A stretch of DNA of 64,000 nt from positions 2,015,001 to 2,079,000 of the forward strand of contig QVRM01002192.1 in NCBI GenBank assembly GCA_003439945.1, in the 5' to 3' direction. This stretch comes from Dermanyssus gallinae (Eukaryota; Arthropoda; Arachnida; Mesostigmata; Dermanyssidae). The position numbers and the translations under genes were made by a program. Shown one piece after another: positions 10,749 to 22,010 of the stretch; positions within the stretch are counted from its first letter, which is position 1, and each line of letters begins with the position of its first letter. The notes under the pieces were generated by a model, which was not told the DNA's origin, made no database searches, and saw only the letters and a list, made by a program, of their open reading frames with translations.

Positions 10749-11111
10749 ATATATATATATATATATCGAATCTGTTTGCCCTTGTATCATAATCACTTTT
10801 TAGACATGGTTGTTTCACAAAAGCAAGTATGTTCATCCCAATAAAAGTAGTTGCAAAATTAGCGAAATTAGCGGGGAGCTTCAATTGATTATTCAAATTT
10901 TGCAACGCCTAACAAAAAGTGCTTCAAAATCACGCTGAGATCGAGCTCCTGGCTCCGGGTGTCCGAGCTTCCACTACATTCCGCAAATTTGTACTGGGCA
11001 GCGTCTCGAATGGAACTGCGACAAGATTGTTCACTTAGTTTGGTATTATTTGCTATATGCGCTTATCTAATTCAACGCCTGCTAATCGCGACGACGATCT
11101 TTTATGAGTGT

Positions 11112-11116
<5 letters not shown>

Positions 11117-11165
<49 letters not shown>
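11117..11165. repeat. (TA)n microsatellite
   Basis: 49 bp of uninterrupted TA. Confidence 0.95.
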
Positions 11166-11168
<3 letters not shown>

Positions 11169-13022
11169 AGCAAATGTATTAAGAAGCAATACGCGCCGCC
11201 GCAGGCATAACGGCACTTTCCGCAGTTTCTGGGATAAATCCTATTTGGCGAAGTTACAAACACGTCACGTTCAACCCTCAATTAGCTGTCAATGAAGATA
11301 ATTAATTGGTATCTAGCAGGTCCAGTTATGGCTATCTCAAACATTTTGTAACTTCTGCTGACTGACAGACGATTATCAATCGGCTCCGTCATTCGTGGCA
11401 TTGGCTTGTGGTACACTACAAATACCTATTACTACAACACTTTGTGTCTTTTCAAAGACTCTCATACGCTTTAAACTCGGAGCGTTTCGAGAATGAAAAA
11501 TATTTGACGGCCCCGACGCCAAAAATTGTTCCCTTCTAGTTTAAGCCTTTGGAGTAAGTTATGACAAGGCTACCCTTCCCACCTCAGTCGGAGGTTTAAG
11601 AATCTGAATATATCTGGCTCAAACCGCATTCTTGAGTTCAATCACTACCTTCAAGAATCGTTTTCTCTCCGAAGAACCTCCGAACGCCAAGTCATTCCTA
11701 GAACAACTTATGGAGTTAAAAAAAGAGAAGTTCGCTGGCCGTCACCGGATCCCCTAAGCGTTGTCGAAGTAATGCCAATACAATCCCTGACCTTGGGGGT
11801 GGGGACGATATCGGTTTTAGCGGGTGCGAGTCCCACACTAGCTGCTGCTAGCTGCCAGCAGCGCAAAAGCATAACGCATTACCAAGACGTTCCAAAAAAA
11901 ATCTGCTCTGGATAAGACTCCTTCCTGCGGAATTCGCATATCCAAGACGTCCTGAATCCAGTCTTTAGCGATAATTGTGTTGCAAGATTAGTTGAAGTCA
12001 TTGCGTGGGTCACTGTTATTGTGACGTTAGGTCACTGTTAAGGTGAAGCCAACCGTTGCCGGAGCTCTAGACACTTCTTTTTGCACGAGCCTGCCTGAAC
12101 TTCCAAAGAAGGATCGGTTGGTACATCCAACATGTTCATTCGGGAGGTGCGGCATGTTAGGTCGTAAAATATGTGCTATGACGTTAAAATTTCCTCCTTT
12201 TTCATGGAAACTTGGTTCATATTGTATATGCTTCATTGAAGTTTTCCCAGCGGCCACTTTTACCAGTTTTTGACCCCTCCTTCCCCGTCCTTCCATCTCC
12301 AAAATCCACTCCCGGATGGCACCGCAATCGCACGTCATTCGGCGATTTCTTTCATGTATTAGACGCCCTAAATAGTTTATTTTCTGTTAGCTAATAACAG
12401 CTGGAATTAGTTTGAAGAGCACGTGAAGTACTCTTTTGGAGCTAAGTTTAACAGGGTTAGGAAAAGTCAACGATGAGCTTATGAAAATTTCTGTCAGTTG
12501 CTTTTCTACGATATTTTGTATATATTTTATTATGGCTGGCTCCCCAATGTCAGGGAATCCATGTTTTGCCGTTTTCAGTAGTAGGCACTTCGTTGGCAAC
12601 ATCTGAACTCGTACATGGGTGGCCTTAAGTTGGAAGTGGCACGCCTCATATCTGCCCATTGTGGCGAGTGGAGTAAGGTCGTTGGCCCCGCTGATCACTA
12701 ATTCTCACGCAATAGTTTGCTGCACTGGCACTGGTTGTGCAGTAACCCACTGGATTTTGATACACCTGGCGGGCCTAGCCGAATGTTGCATATGGGCGGG
12801 GGTATTCTACACCTTATCTTGAACTGATTAAAATACTTTATAAGAATGTTTGGAGTTTCGACATTTGAGTCTTGTCAATAAGATACGCACTAGCAAACCA
12901 TTTAACGGGTGGATCTGCCCCCTTGAGGCAGGATTTCCCTTTGGGCTAGAGCAATACAGTAATTCCATATCATCTGATAATTTGAACCCAGATCAACCAG
13001 CTGCTGAGAAAGCCGATAATTT

Positions 13023-13057
<35 letters not shown>

Positions 13058-13079
13058 CAGACAAACAGATACGATCAAT

Positions 13080-13355
13080 CTTTCTGTCACTGTATATATG
13101 CATACACCTGATGCGGACGAATATTGCATCAATTATGATAAAACCGCTAAGCTTTCCGAAGTGAAATAAGCTCGCTGGCTTTCTTGACGAATAATGCGAA
13201 TAATAATATACAAAATACGCTGTTTCGACAAAGTCTGAAGATGACATTCCACAATGGGTTGCCTAGTAACAAGCCAATGCGATTGTGATGACATCTAATG
13301 CGATTGCGTTCGCATTAGCTATCTGTATGCATGTATACAGTGACAGAAAGACTGG
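13080..13355. repeat. weak inverted repeat
   Basis: CTTTCTGTCACTGTATATAT at about 13079-13098 is matched in reverse complement at about 13330-13352 (ACAGTGACAGAAAG). Arms of about 28 bp flank 220 bp. It could be a short terminal-repeat element or chance plus the TA-rich context. Confidence 0.35.
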
Positions 13356-14311
13356 TAGTACATGTATGTTTGTCCATCCGTTCATCGATCCGTTCATCAA
13401 CAATTATAGACACAGCGTCGTGTAGCAATGTCAGTCAGTCAGTCAGTCGAAACCGATGATGACCAGACACACGTCGTGGTAGCAGAAGCTGCCCGGTAGA
13501 TCGCCGTCTCGACCGGCTTCGATAGGCGGTTGCGCTGGTTCAGTAACATGCCGCCAATCGTAATAGCGCTAATTACAAGAATAATCACCAACCATCAGAG
13601 CTTCATTATACTCACTATTACTATCGTTCGCATAATTCTCATTCATCAGAATCATCATCACCAGCATCATCGATGTTGGTGTCGTCAACGTCTTCGTCAT
13701 TGACGTACTAGCAGTAACAGTGATTCCAGCCAGTAGTAGGCTGGAGACACCTTATCACGGCTGTTGGGGCGACACACTGCGACGACCGCGAAAATGACCC
13801 TGGTGGGCATCGAATCAGTCACGCGATTTGGCCATGTTGTTCTCGACGCTGTGAGCTGGTCGCGTTGATCACTACGCATATGCCAAAACTCTAGGCAGGA
13901 GTTGCTCGAATGGCACGGTGAATTTACAATGAAGACAATCTCCACTAGTTTGCCGTAATCTATTTCTTCCAAAGCAGACGTGATCTGCTGCTACGATTGT
14001 TGTTGTTGTTATAGCTGCTGTTGTGTTGGTTGTTGCCCATGTCGCTGTCATTAGAATAACGTTGGCTTCTGGTGTTATCACTAGCACTATGCCGTGTAGA
14101 ACACGCTATTAGATAAATTAGATACATTGTTGCATCCGTGTTGGGTCAACTCGTTTTATGATAACAATTCATTACTTTATTTATACATGTATATATATAT
14201 ATATCAGATGTTTCAATTCTGTTCTATAAAATTACATATTGCAAGTTATGCGAAAGATAAGCGATATTGACAGCGATATGATCGTCTGTCGCTTCGATCA
14301 TAAAGTTTTTA

Positions 14312-14313
<2 letters not shown>

Positions 14314-14354
<41 letters not shown>
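14314..14354. repeat. (TA)n microsatellite
   Basis: 41 bp of TA. Confidence 0.95.
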
Positions 14355-14357
<3 letters not shown>

Positions 14358-14652
14358 TTTTTTTCTTGGCTCGACGCGTGCATGATGCTAATCTGTGATA
14401 CACCCGTGCGATTTTCTGAAGGAGATGTCTTCTGCTTGGAAAACTTTGTCTTTCCCTCCTTTATCGAAGTTGTCGGGAGTCATTGATTGCAGCGTAGCGT
14501 TGTGACGAATGTACAAATACATCTCAAAATATGCAGAATATGCAGTTGTTGCCAAAGGTGTGCATGCGCCCGTGTATGTACGATCCCCATACAAACACTA
14601 ATAAACACCCAATTGCGCGGATGTGATCCGGGTCTAATAATGAACTCATTCA

Positions 14653-14962
14653 ATTTCAGATTTCAGATTTTTTTCAGATTCAAAACGTGGTTTATTTGCG
14701 AAACTGCATTACAAATGCTTAAGTTTTCGAGAGAAAAAAAATGCATTTCATAAAATAGAGTGATTTACACAGTCACATGGTTATATATATACAGGTGTGT
14801 ACACAGTAAACCGGTGATCAGTTCATCAGTGTGACTCAACATTGTAGCAATGAAATACGCTCGTCACAACAGTATTGCCGACCCTTTGTATGGTGGCTCC
14901 TATAACTCATGAATCAATTTCCATCTCCACAACTCTTCACTTCACAACGCCTGCTAATACCC
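14653..14962 (-). other. LINE 3' UTR and repeat tail
   Basis: About 310 bp between the ORF2 stop and a tail of AATCTGAAA-like units (read on the minus strand) at 14653-14681. A tandem 3' tail instead of poly-A marks the end of reverse transcription. Confidence 0.6.
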
Positions 14963-17941
14963 TCACCGATCTGTTATACCAGAGCCGGTAGCAAGATACT
15001 TTTTTAATTCCCGCACAAATATACTCACAGAGGAGAGAGATCGTATGCGTCCTGGTAGAGCGCTCCAAACATGCGGCAGCCGACACAATAGGGAATGAGA
15101 CCTAAGTTTCTTTTTGGTCCGCGGTATCACAAATACTGTCGCTCTACGCAGTTGCCTTCTTCGCCTAGGTACCAAGGGAAATACTATATCCTCCGGTAGT
15201 AAACCACGAGAGGTTTTGTAGGCAAGCGTGGCCACTTTAAGAAAATATATTTTTGAGACTGGTAAAAGGTCATAAGCAGCAAACAGATCACTAACTGACT
15301 CGTAGCGCCGTCTAGAGAAGATGGCGCGAAGTGCATCATTTTGAATCACCTGGGCCCTTCGAAGAATGCCTCTGTACCCACCACCCCACAAGAGAACACC
15401 ATAACATAAAATAGATAGAAACAGGGCCTTGTAGACCGTTAAAAGTCCCTCAACGGGAACCCCCACCTGCCTTAATCTTCGCAAAGTTGCAATAACTGCA
15501 TAACACTTTGGTATCAGTTGATCTATATGAGAATGCCAGGATAAATGTTCATGCAATACCAAACCGAGACACCTCACCGCCTGGGAACGATGTACCGTAT
15601 TAGCACCCAGTTGAAAACTATCGGGCAATTGAAGCAGCCTTCTAGCGGGTCGAAATACTAAGATTTTGGTTTTGCTTGTATTTACAACCAATCCGTACTC
15701 ATTGAAAACTTTAACAACTTTTTCAACTAACTCAAGGGAAGTGCTAATACCACTAGAAACGCTGCCCGGGTCGAGCCAAAACAAGATTGTCGTGTCATCA
15801 GCAAAAGCTATCGCCTTTCCCAGGTTATCGTGCTTGATTTTCAAGAGTATGAAGTTCAGTAATATAAGAAACATAAAGGGACCAAGTACCGAGCCCTGTG
15901 GAGTACCCAAGTCAACAAGCTGCCAAATAGATTGAACAGACCCAACCTTTACAGATTGAGATCTATCCTCAAGATAGGATCTAAACCAGCTAACTGTAGA
16001 GACCGTGCAGCCCAAGTGGGTCAACATCTGGGTAAACAATCCATGGTCAAGGCAATTGAAGGCAGACGCCACGTCCAGGAACACGCCCAAACAAGGCTGG
16101 TCCATTTCGACCGAGTCAACCACATGCTGCCACAGATGTGCAAGGGCTAAGTCTGTCGATCGGTTTTTACGAAAGCCAAATTGGTCTGATGAAAGGAAGT
16201 TAATGTCCTTTAAATAACGAGTTAGGCTCAGTAACACTAACTTTTCAAAGATCTTTGAAATATAGTCAACAACTGAGATAGGACGGTAGCTGGACGCAAG
16301 ACACCTATCCCCTTTACCCTTGTATAATGGGATTACGTTGGTAGATCGCAGACATCTAGGAAAGTAGCCGCGTTGAAAAGATAGATGAATTATTCTTGCC
16401 AAAGGAACTGCAATAACGGAAGAAGCTATTTTTAACAATTTAGCCGGAACACCTATGATTCCACAAGCCCAGCTAGCATTCAAGTTCCTTATCACACTCT
16501 CAACATCAGAGGCCTGTACCCGAGGCAATGAAAATGATTTGGCCTCCTTTGGCCATAATTCGTCAAGGCCGTGCCCATCAGTACACGGATTTAACAAGTT
16601 TATAGTTTTATATCCAACCGTAGCGAAATGTAGGTTTAGTTCGTCGGCGATCGACTTTGGTTCACTAATCGTCTGACCCGTGCTGGAAGTTAAGACTGAT
16701 GGAAGCTCTGCCTTAGAAAGCTCTCTACCGCAGGCTTTGTTAATATATTTCCACAAACGCCGCGAGTCCGATTTAATGTCATTAAACCGATTTTTATAAA
16801 AAGCCTCTCTGGCTAGGCAAATAGCGCGTAAATACCGTTTTCGAGCGCATGAGTACGCTTTTTTTGTCTCAGGCGTCAAGTGCTTACGATGCCTTCGATA
16901 AAGCTTGTTCACTGTGTGCCTCAACCGACAAAGCCCCGGGGAAAAAGAGAATGTGTGGCTGTCTCGAGAAGAACCAGGACCGTCCAGACTAATATTAGGA
17001 AATGCTTTGTCATAAATCTTGCTCACGGTAGCCCGAAACGCTTCGAAAGCTGAATCTACATCTAAAGCTTCATAGACGTTGATCCAGGAGGCCCGCCGTA
17101 CCAAGTCAAAAAATACATCAATACTGCTCTGATCATGCCGCCTATGCAAAATGGGTATGTCCCTCCCAGGTACAACCGAAACGGGTTGACCGTCGTTGAC
17201 AGAGATAATGATCGGATAGTGATCTGAAAATAATGGGGTCTCTAACACAGCTGCCTCAATAGAACTAAAAACAGAACAATTAGCTATAGCGATATGATCT
17301 ATACAGGTTGCTGAGCTGGGACGGGTTACCCTATCTATTGTGTGAACAAACCCCCTCGCCATAAAAAAAGATAGATATTTCATAGGAGGAGGGTTAGCTA
17401 AAATATTGATATTCGAGTCCCCCATTAGCATGCAAGGCAGGTTGCTACTTCGCGGCAATAAAGCTTCAAGGGTATCTAGCAGCACGTCACTGTGACTAAC
17501 ACGACATGAGTAAAAAGCTATTATAAACCCCTCAAACCCTCGATCGTTTTTTACATGAATACGAACCGCTTGGACATGACCATCGGGACTACAAAGGGAT
17601 CTAAAGGAGAGTATTGCAAAAGTGTTTTTTACTAAAATTCCGACTCCACCTCCAGGACGATCATTTCTGCAGGCAGTGATAAAGTTATAGCCACTAATTC
17701 CGTGAGTGGGACAGTCCAAGTCTTTTAGCCAAGTTTCACTTATGGCAACGACATCAAAGCCATAGCCATCCCGAATCATAAGGTTAGCGATTGATTCAAG
17801 CTGCCCCTGCTTTAGCAGACCACCAGTACCGGCATTAATATGGATAGCTGCGAATGAATTAACACCTAAGCGAATGTCATCCCAGAGCACACACTTTCTG
17901 ATATTCCCCAGAGACTGAGGAGCAATGTAATTAAAATTCAT
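14963..17941 (-). CDS. LINE ORF2: endonuclease-reverse transcriptase, intact
   Basis: 992 codons from an ATG at 17939-17941. Residues 30-250 are an APE-type endonuclease that would nick the target: INAGTGGL, VVAISETWL (Glu near 69), MLMGDSNIN (about 173-179) and FSDHYPIIISV. The reverse transcriptase follows in the middle: NVIPLYKGKGDR, SYRPISVVDYISKIFEK, QFGFRKNRSTDLALAH, GVFLDVASAFNCLDH (motif A), GTPQGSVLGP and AFADDTTILFW (motif C with both catalytic Asp). The C-terminal part (LCYGVLLWGGGYRG, ALPGRIRSLSSV) resembles CR1/Jockey tails; there is no RNase H and no terminal zinc knuckle. No lesion is visible. It starts 25 bp after the ORF1 stop, suggesting reinitiation or independent translation. 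Confidence 0.92.
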   Translation of the reverse strand: MNFNYIAPQSLGNIRKCVLWDDIRLGVNSFAAIHINAGTGGLLKQGQLESIANLMIRDGYGFDVVAISETWLKDLDCPTHGISGYNFITACRNDRPGGGVGILVKNTFAILSFRSLCSPDGHVQAVRIHVKNDRGFEGFIIAFYSCRVSHSDVLLDTLEALLPRSSNLPCMLMGDSNINILANPPPMKYLSFFMARGFVHTIDRVTRPSSATCIDHIAIANCSVFSSIEAAVLETPLFSDHYPIIISVNDGQPVSVVPGRDIPILHRRHDQSSIDVFFDLVRRASWINVYEALDVDSAFEAFRATVSKIYDKAFPNISLDGPGSSRDSHTFSFSPGLCRLRHTVNKLYRRHRKHLTPETKKAYSCARKRYLRAICLAREAFYKNRFNDIKSDSRRLWKYINKACGRELSKAELPSVLTSSTGQTISEPKSIADELNLHFATVGYKTINLLNPCTDGHGLDELWPKEAKSFSLPRVQASDVESVIRNLNASWACGIIGVPAKLLKIASSVIAVPLARIIHLSFQRGYFPRCLRSTNVIPLYKGKGDRCLASSYRPISVVDYISKIFEKLVLLSLTRYLKDINFLSSDQFGFRKNRSTDLALAHLWQHVVDSVEMDQPCLGVFLDVASAFNCLDHGLFTQMLTHLGCTVSTVSWFRSYLEDRSQSVKVGSVQSIWQLVDLGTPQGSVLGPFMFLILLNFILLKIKHDNLGKAIAFADDTTILFWLDPGSVSSGISTSLELVEKVVKVFNEYGLVVNTSKTKILVFRPARRLLQLPDSFQLGANTVHRSQAVRCLGLVLHEHLSWHSHIDQLIPKCYAVIATLRRLRQVGVPVEGLLTVYKALFLSILCYGVLLWGGGYRGILRRAQVIQNDALRAIFSRRRYESVSDLFAAYDLLPVSKIYFLKVATLAYKTSRGLLPEDIVFPLVPRRRRQLRRATVFVIPRTKKKLRSHSLLCRLPHVWSALPGRIRSLSSVSIFVRELKKYLATGSGITDR

Positions 17942-17966
17942 GAGTTATATAAAACAAATGAGTTAA

Positions 17967-19613
17967 CTACTTTAGCTTTAAAAGAGCATTTAGCATCGGT
18001 GCTAAGAGATCTACGAGCTCTTGAAGGCATTGTGCCGCTCTTGGACTAAACACTTTTATGATATCTTTGAGAGGCGCAATCACCGTTGTCAATAACTTAT
18101 CGCTACCTACAGCTTTCTTTATAGGGGACTTCTTGGGTTTTTTCGTCGAGCGCGAACGATCTGTAGCTTCAGGCTCGGGAACCGGTTTGGCAGTGTTTTT
18201 CGGAATAGCTGTTGCACCGGGTAAGTTCACCCGTACCTCGGATCCCGAAGCCGAGTCGACCACTACTGATCTTACCACGGCCGCATATGATCGGCGAGAA
18301 GTTTGAGCCAAGTTGGAATCATCTTGCGGACTTTCTGTTACAGGACCCGTTGCCTCCAGTGGCACCGATTCGACCACCTTGACTGAGACGGCCGTTGGAG
18401 ATTCCACAACCAGTTGATGTACTAATCTAGATTCCATCAACACTTTGCGTTTCTCGATCCCGCAGGCACGCACTGGACACGCCGATGAGAGGGACGAGTG
18501 CGGTCCTTTACAATGAACGCACTTAGCTTCATTCTTACAGTTAGCGGCAAGATGCCCTTTCTGCCCACAGTGCCGACAGGCAGGTTCATTCGGACAGTTA
18601 GCCACCATATGCCCAAACCTCAGACAGCGGTAGCAAGAGAGTGGGGTACCAGCTGACATCACTACCTTGTACGAGCGGAAAGCCAGAAAGACCTCAGCTG
18701 GTGGTAATTTATTAAACTGAAGAAGCACTCTGTCCGTGGGAATGCTAGAAAGTACATCACCAGTTTTTCGCTTGATTATCTCCCTTTTGGCTGAGACAAC
18801 GCCAGCGCCTTGAAGAGCTTCTAGAATGTCCTCGTCGCCAAATCCGCGATCGACACCATTAATTTTTGCCCAGTAGCTGGCCAAATCGTGGCACTTGGCC
18901 GTAACTTGAATGCCCAAGACTGAGTCAATCTTTACTGCCTCCTTTGCTTCATCTGCAGTATTAAACCACAAGTTGATAAAACCAGCCTTGGATTCAGGTT
19001 TGGCTGAAGGAAATAACCTGGCCAATTCGCTACAGAGGGGCAATAGTTTCTCCGTAAAAGGTACTTGCGAAGTAGTCGGCTCCCCATTTATCAAGCTCTC
19101 CGACCGGCGTGCAATCACAACTCGAAAAAGTCCCTTAGAACGCTTGATTACGCCTTCCCGTATAGCCTGAATTTGGCCTTGTACTTTGTCTATACGCTTA
19201 GCTGCGTGTTTATTGACAACCAGATTCCAGCCATTCGAATTATCTGATTGGTCAGCAACGTTTGGGCCACTTGAAGCCCCTCCAGTCGGCGCACCCGATC
19301 CGCCTGCACCTGTCACCGTGCAATTCGTGGTGCAGTCTGTTGTCTCCATTGTAGTAGGTGCCGGAGCTAGCGCCGATTCAACAGCCTTGCACGTTGCGTT
19401 GCATGTGCCAGCCTCGCTCATGGCGGCCGCTGGGGATGATGCCGCCATAATCTCCTTGGATGCCACGTCTGCGACAGGTGCCAAATCATCATTTCCGTCA
19501 CGAATAGTTACCGCACGTTTACTACTCTTCACCCGTTGGTTTGCACCAGCCTTCAGCCTTGTGGAGAGGGCTGCTTTCATTCTTTGCTCCATTAAAGTTT
19601 TGTTGATCACCAT
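17967..19613 (-). CDS. LINE ORF1: gag-like nucleocapsid with three CCHC zinc knuckles
   Basis: 548 codons from an ATG at 19611-19613. The N-terminal third is Ala/Thr-rich and basic. A middle region (about residues 160-330) would be the RRM-like or coiled gag core. Three knuckles follow: CYRCLRFGHMVANC, CRHCGQKGHLAANC and CVHCKGPHSSLSSAC, the arrangement of I/R1/Jockey-type gag proteins that bind the element RNA. A basic patch (RSRSTKKPKKSPIKKA) near the C-terminus could aid nuclear entry or RNA binding. The frame is unbroken. It lies immediately upstream of ORF2 on the same strand. Confidence 0.92.
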   Translation of the reverse strand: MVINKTLMEQRMKAALSTRLKAGANQRVKSSKRAVTIRDGNDDLAPVADVASKEIMAASSPAAAMSEAGTCNATCKAVESALAPAPTTMETTDCTTNCTVTGAGGSGAPTGGASSGPNVADQSDNSNGWNLVVNKHAAKRIDKVQGQIQAIREGVIKRSKGLFRVVIARRSESLINGEPTTSQVPFTEKLLPLCSELARLFPSAKPESKAGFINLWFNTADEAKEAVKIDSVLGIQVTAKCHDLASYWAKINGVDRGFGDEDILEALQGAGVVSAKREIIKRKTGDVLSSIPTDRVLLQFNKLPPAEVFLAFRSYKVVMSAGTPLSCYRCLRFGHMVANCPNEPACRHCGQKGHLAANCKNEAKCVHCKGPHSSLSSACPVRACGIEKRKVLMESRLVHQLVVESPTAVSVKVVESVPLEATGPVTESPQDDSNLAQTSRRSYAAVVRSVVVDSASGSEVRVNLPGATAIPKNTAKPVPEPEATDRSRSTKKPKKSPIKKAVGSDKLLTTVIAPLKDIIKVFSPRAAQCLQELVDLLAPMLNALLKLK

Positions 19614-20040
19614 GTCTTAGCCACACTACAAACCGACGTGGCGACGCACGACGAATGCTACGTGCATTCACACTTCGCACGTAGCCAATCTACCACCGCA
19701 CGTTACAAACGATGCTGGTAAGGCGCAGCTTCACACAGCTGTCGCACGAATAAGAGTCACGCTCAAACAAGCAGGACCGAACAGCACCAATTTGGTAACG
19801 CGTGTCGATACAGCCAAGTCCAACAATATAGCCAATCCAGAGTTACACCAACTCCAAAATGGCACAAACGATCCAAACGAAATGTCACAGGACACACACA
19901 TCGGGGGCACAGAAGTTCTAGAGTTCCACCACACCAAAGTAGAGGCTCAGACAGGCCAAGAACGACCAAAAAACACCGAATCCGCACGGAGCCTGCTTAC
20001 ACCGTGTGCCAACCGAACGGTGAGCAGACGCCAATTCATT
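19614..20040 (-). other. probable 5' leader of the intact LINE
   Basis: About 430 bp upstream of the gag ATG, more GC-rich than the flanking AT-rich DNA beyond about 20040. No ORF with recognizable content. Internal promoters of such LINEs lie in this region, but I see no specific signal. Confidence 0.4.
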
Positions 20041-21290
20041 TTCTATATATACATTAAATTAAGCTCATCACTAATTTTTATTCGATTGAGGAATATTTGT
20101 GTATTCGCAATATCTCATTTGTAATACAGTCGTCATTATATATAATTTGAACACTTCAGCGCAAAAAGTGCAAAGACCGCCGATGCGTCTGGCAGCCCGC
20201 TGCGTGATATTTAGCGCACATCAGCGAACAGAACCGGCAACGACATTGATCGCGATTCGGTGAAATCTTTAGGTCAAACATACCAAGTGATAATAGCCAT
20301 ACACAATGTACCCTCTGTACACGTGCCGACTAGTGCATGCCATTCTATCTCAAAGCTCCCTAGCAAGGTACACATCTAGGTGCACTGTCTCTGCTGAGGC
20401 TGCGGTTATTTTCTGCTGATATTTTGCTGAAATGGTCCTGTATTAGGTGACCTAAACCTGACTCTGCTTGTTTCCATTGCCGGTCCGCAACCCGCTAGCT
20501 AGCAGGTTCACAAAGCGGTTTCTTGCCATCCGCGACAAGGAAAGAACACGCTTCATACATATTGTGAAGTATCTTTCTAGCTGCGTGAATTTTGCCGCTT
20601 AAAGACGGCCTCACACCCTACCAATGCTGTACCTCATCATGGCGCAATCTTAAGCTCTTACGAATCTTAAAAAATAAAAGAATGTTTTTTACTATAAAGC
20701 ATCGGTGAGTAGCTATCTCGTGTTTTCAAACGAGAACGTGGTTAACGACAACCACGACTACACGAGCAACAGCTAATGACGAATCAAAATTGCAGAGACA
20801 AAAATGAGACTCCAGGCCATAAAATACATTAAAATGGAGTGTAAATAACCACACATATTGTTAAATTCACCACTCGTAGCTGTCGGATGGCCATGTACCT
20901 AACGTACGTATGGCTTTACTTGATTTAGAGGCCCAGTAAAACATGTTAAACAACGTATAACAAGTAGAAAAATAGAAGAATAGTTCAAATGTTTTGTATA
21001 TTTTTGCTACAGTGATCTTAGAACTTTTAATGCTATTATTACAGCTTTCAACGTAATATTCGTTGTCATCACGAACATTGGCGACAATCGGATGCGCCAC
21101 AATTATTGTAGAGTTGATCCAGGTCCTCATTTCGGTAAACATAGCCCATGTTCTCCGTTCGAGAGACCGACCAACCAACCAAGTGACCGAGTGAACTTTC
21201 GTGTCGTTCTTGTTTTTCCAGCATCAAATTGTGTCATTCGACGGCCTATGTGTCGCCTATGCACAGCCTGTCTGCAGCTGCAATAACAAC
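20041..21290. other. unassigned stretch
   Basis: I see no gene, repeat or RNA. The minus frame at 20867-21178 has no recognizable content. Confidence 0.6.
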
Positions 21291-21294
21291 GCCT

Positions 21295-22010
21295 CGTCCG
21301 CTATTTCTGTGCTGCCCACTGCTGCTGCTGTTACTGCTGCCGCCGCCGCCGCTGTTACTGTCGGCATTGTTGCTGTTACTGGCTGGCTGGCTGCCGCTGT
21401 TGCTGGCTCACTGGCTGGCTGGCTGGCTGGCTGGCTGTCTGGCTGGCTGGCAGGCAGGCACATGGGTCGGGATCCGGATCCACACGCTGCGCAGCGGCCG
21501 TAACGACGGCAATCTGAACAGCAGCGCAGTAGCAATCGCGCGGGGTCCGCTCCAACCAAGGTCCGACAGTTTGGCCAGCAGCCGACCGCCCGACCGTCCA
21601 ACCAGAAACAATAACGCGCAAAAAGAATACCACCAGCAATAGAATGGAATCGAGTAGTCCAGCAATCGTCGTCGTCGTCGTTGTCGTAGTAGTAGTAGGA
21701 GTAGTAGTCGTCGTAGTAAGGGTAGTCGTCATCAGTAGAAGTAATAAAAAAGACCCACTACACAGACAGATGAACACATCAACGACGTACAGACAGACGG
21801 ACAGACCAAAAGACAGAACAACATACAGCTACACGGACAACAACAATAACTATCATCATCTAGACACGAGACAACAATAACAACGACAACTACAACAGCC
21901 CTAGCTAACCACACATTCACACAGCATACGTTTGGGCACGCGACGTCCCCCCAATGACACCACCTGCACCACGCTACTGCTACTGCTGCTGCTGCTGCTG
22001 CGTTTGGTGC
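21295..22010. repeat. low-complexity block with CTGG tetramers and GTC/GTA triplets
   Basis: GCT and GCC triplets at 21310-21375, (CTGG)n with one break at about 21379-21450, GTC/GTA triplets at 21664-21730, AACAAC at 21838-21890 and (CTG)n at 21975-22000. Long frames on both strands come from these repeats. Confidence 0.8.

Larger units (their letters stand above)
10767..14652. other. unassigned stretch with TA tracts
   Basis: No gene that I can support. It includes TA tracts at 11117-11165, 13025-13055 and 14314-14354, a (CAGT)n patch near 13430-13448 and a CAA/TTG patch near 14000-14030. Frames at 12387-12698 (minus) contain VISGANDLTPLA, faintly like an SGNH block, but nothing else fits. 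Confidence 0.6.
14653..20040 (-). mobile_element. non-LTR retrotransposon with two intact ORFs
   Basis: Minus-strand LINE: ORF1 gag 17967-19613, a 25-bp gap, ORF2 endonuclease-RT 14963-17941, a 3' UTR of about 310 bp and a short TCTGAAA-type repeat tail at 14653-14681. Gag with three CCHC knuckles plus an EN-RT lacking RNase H fits the Jockey superfamily or a related clade; I cannot fix the clade. Both frames are fully open, so this is the only element in the window that could be autonomous. The 5' end is put near 20040 only because unrelated-looking sequence starts there. Confidence 0.85.

Noticed and set aside
12027..12698. SGNH-type LINE ORF1 fragment on the minus strand
   Set aside because: Only VISGANDL fits; the nucleophile and Asp-His blocks cannot be found.
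21379..21460. CRISPR-like array
   Set aside because: Simple CTGG tetramers without spacers; eukaryotic context.
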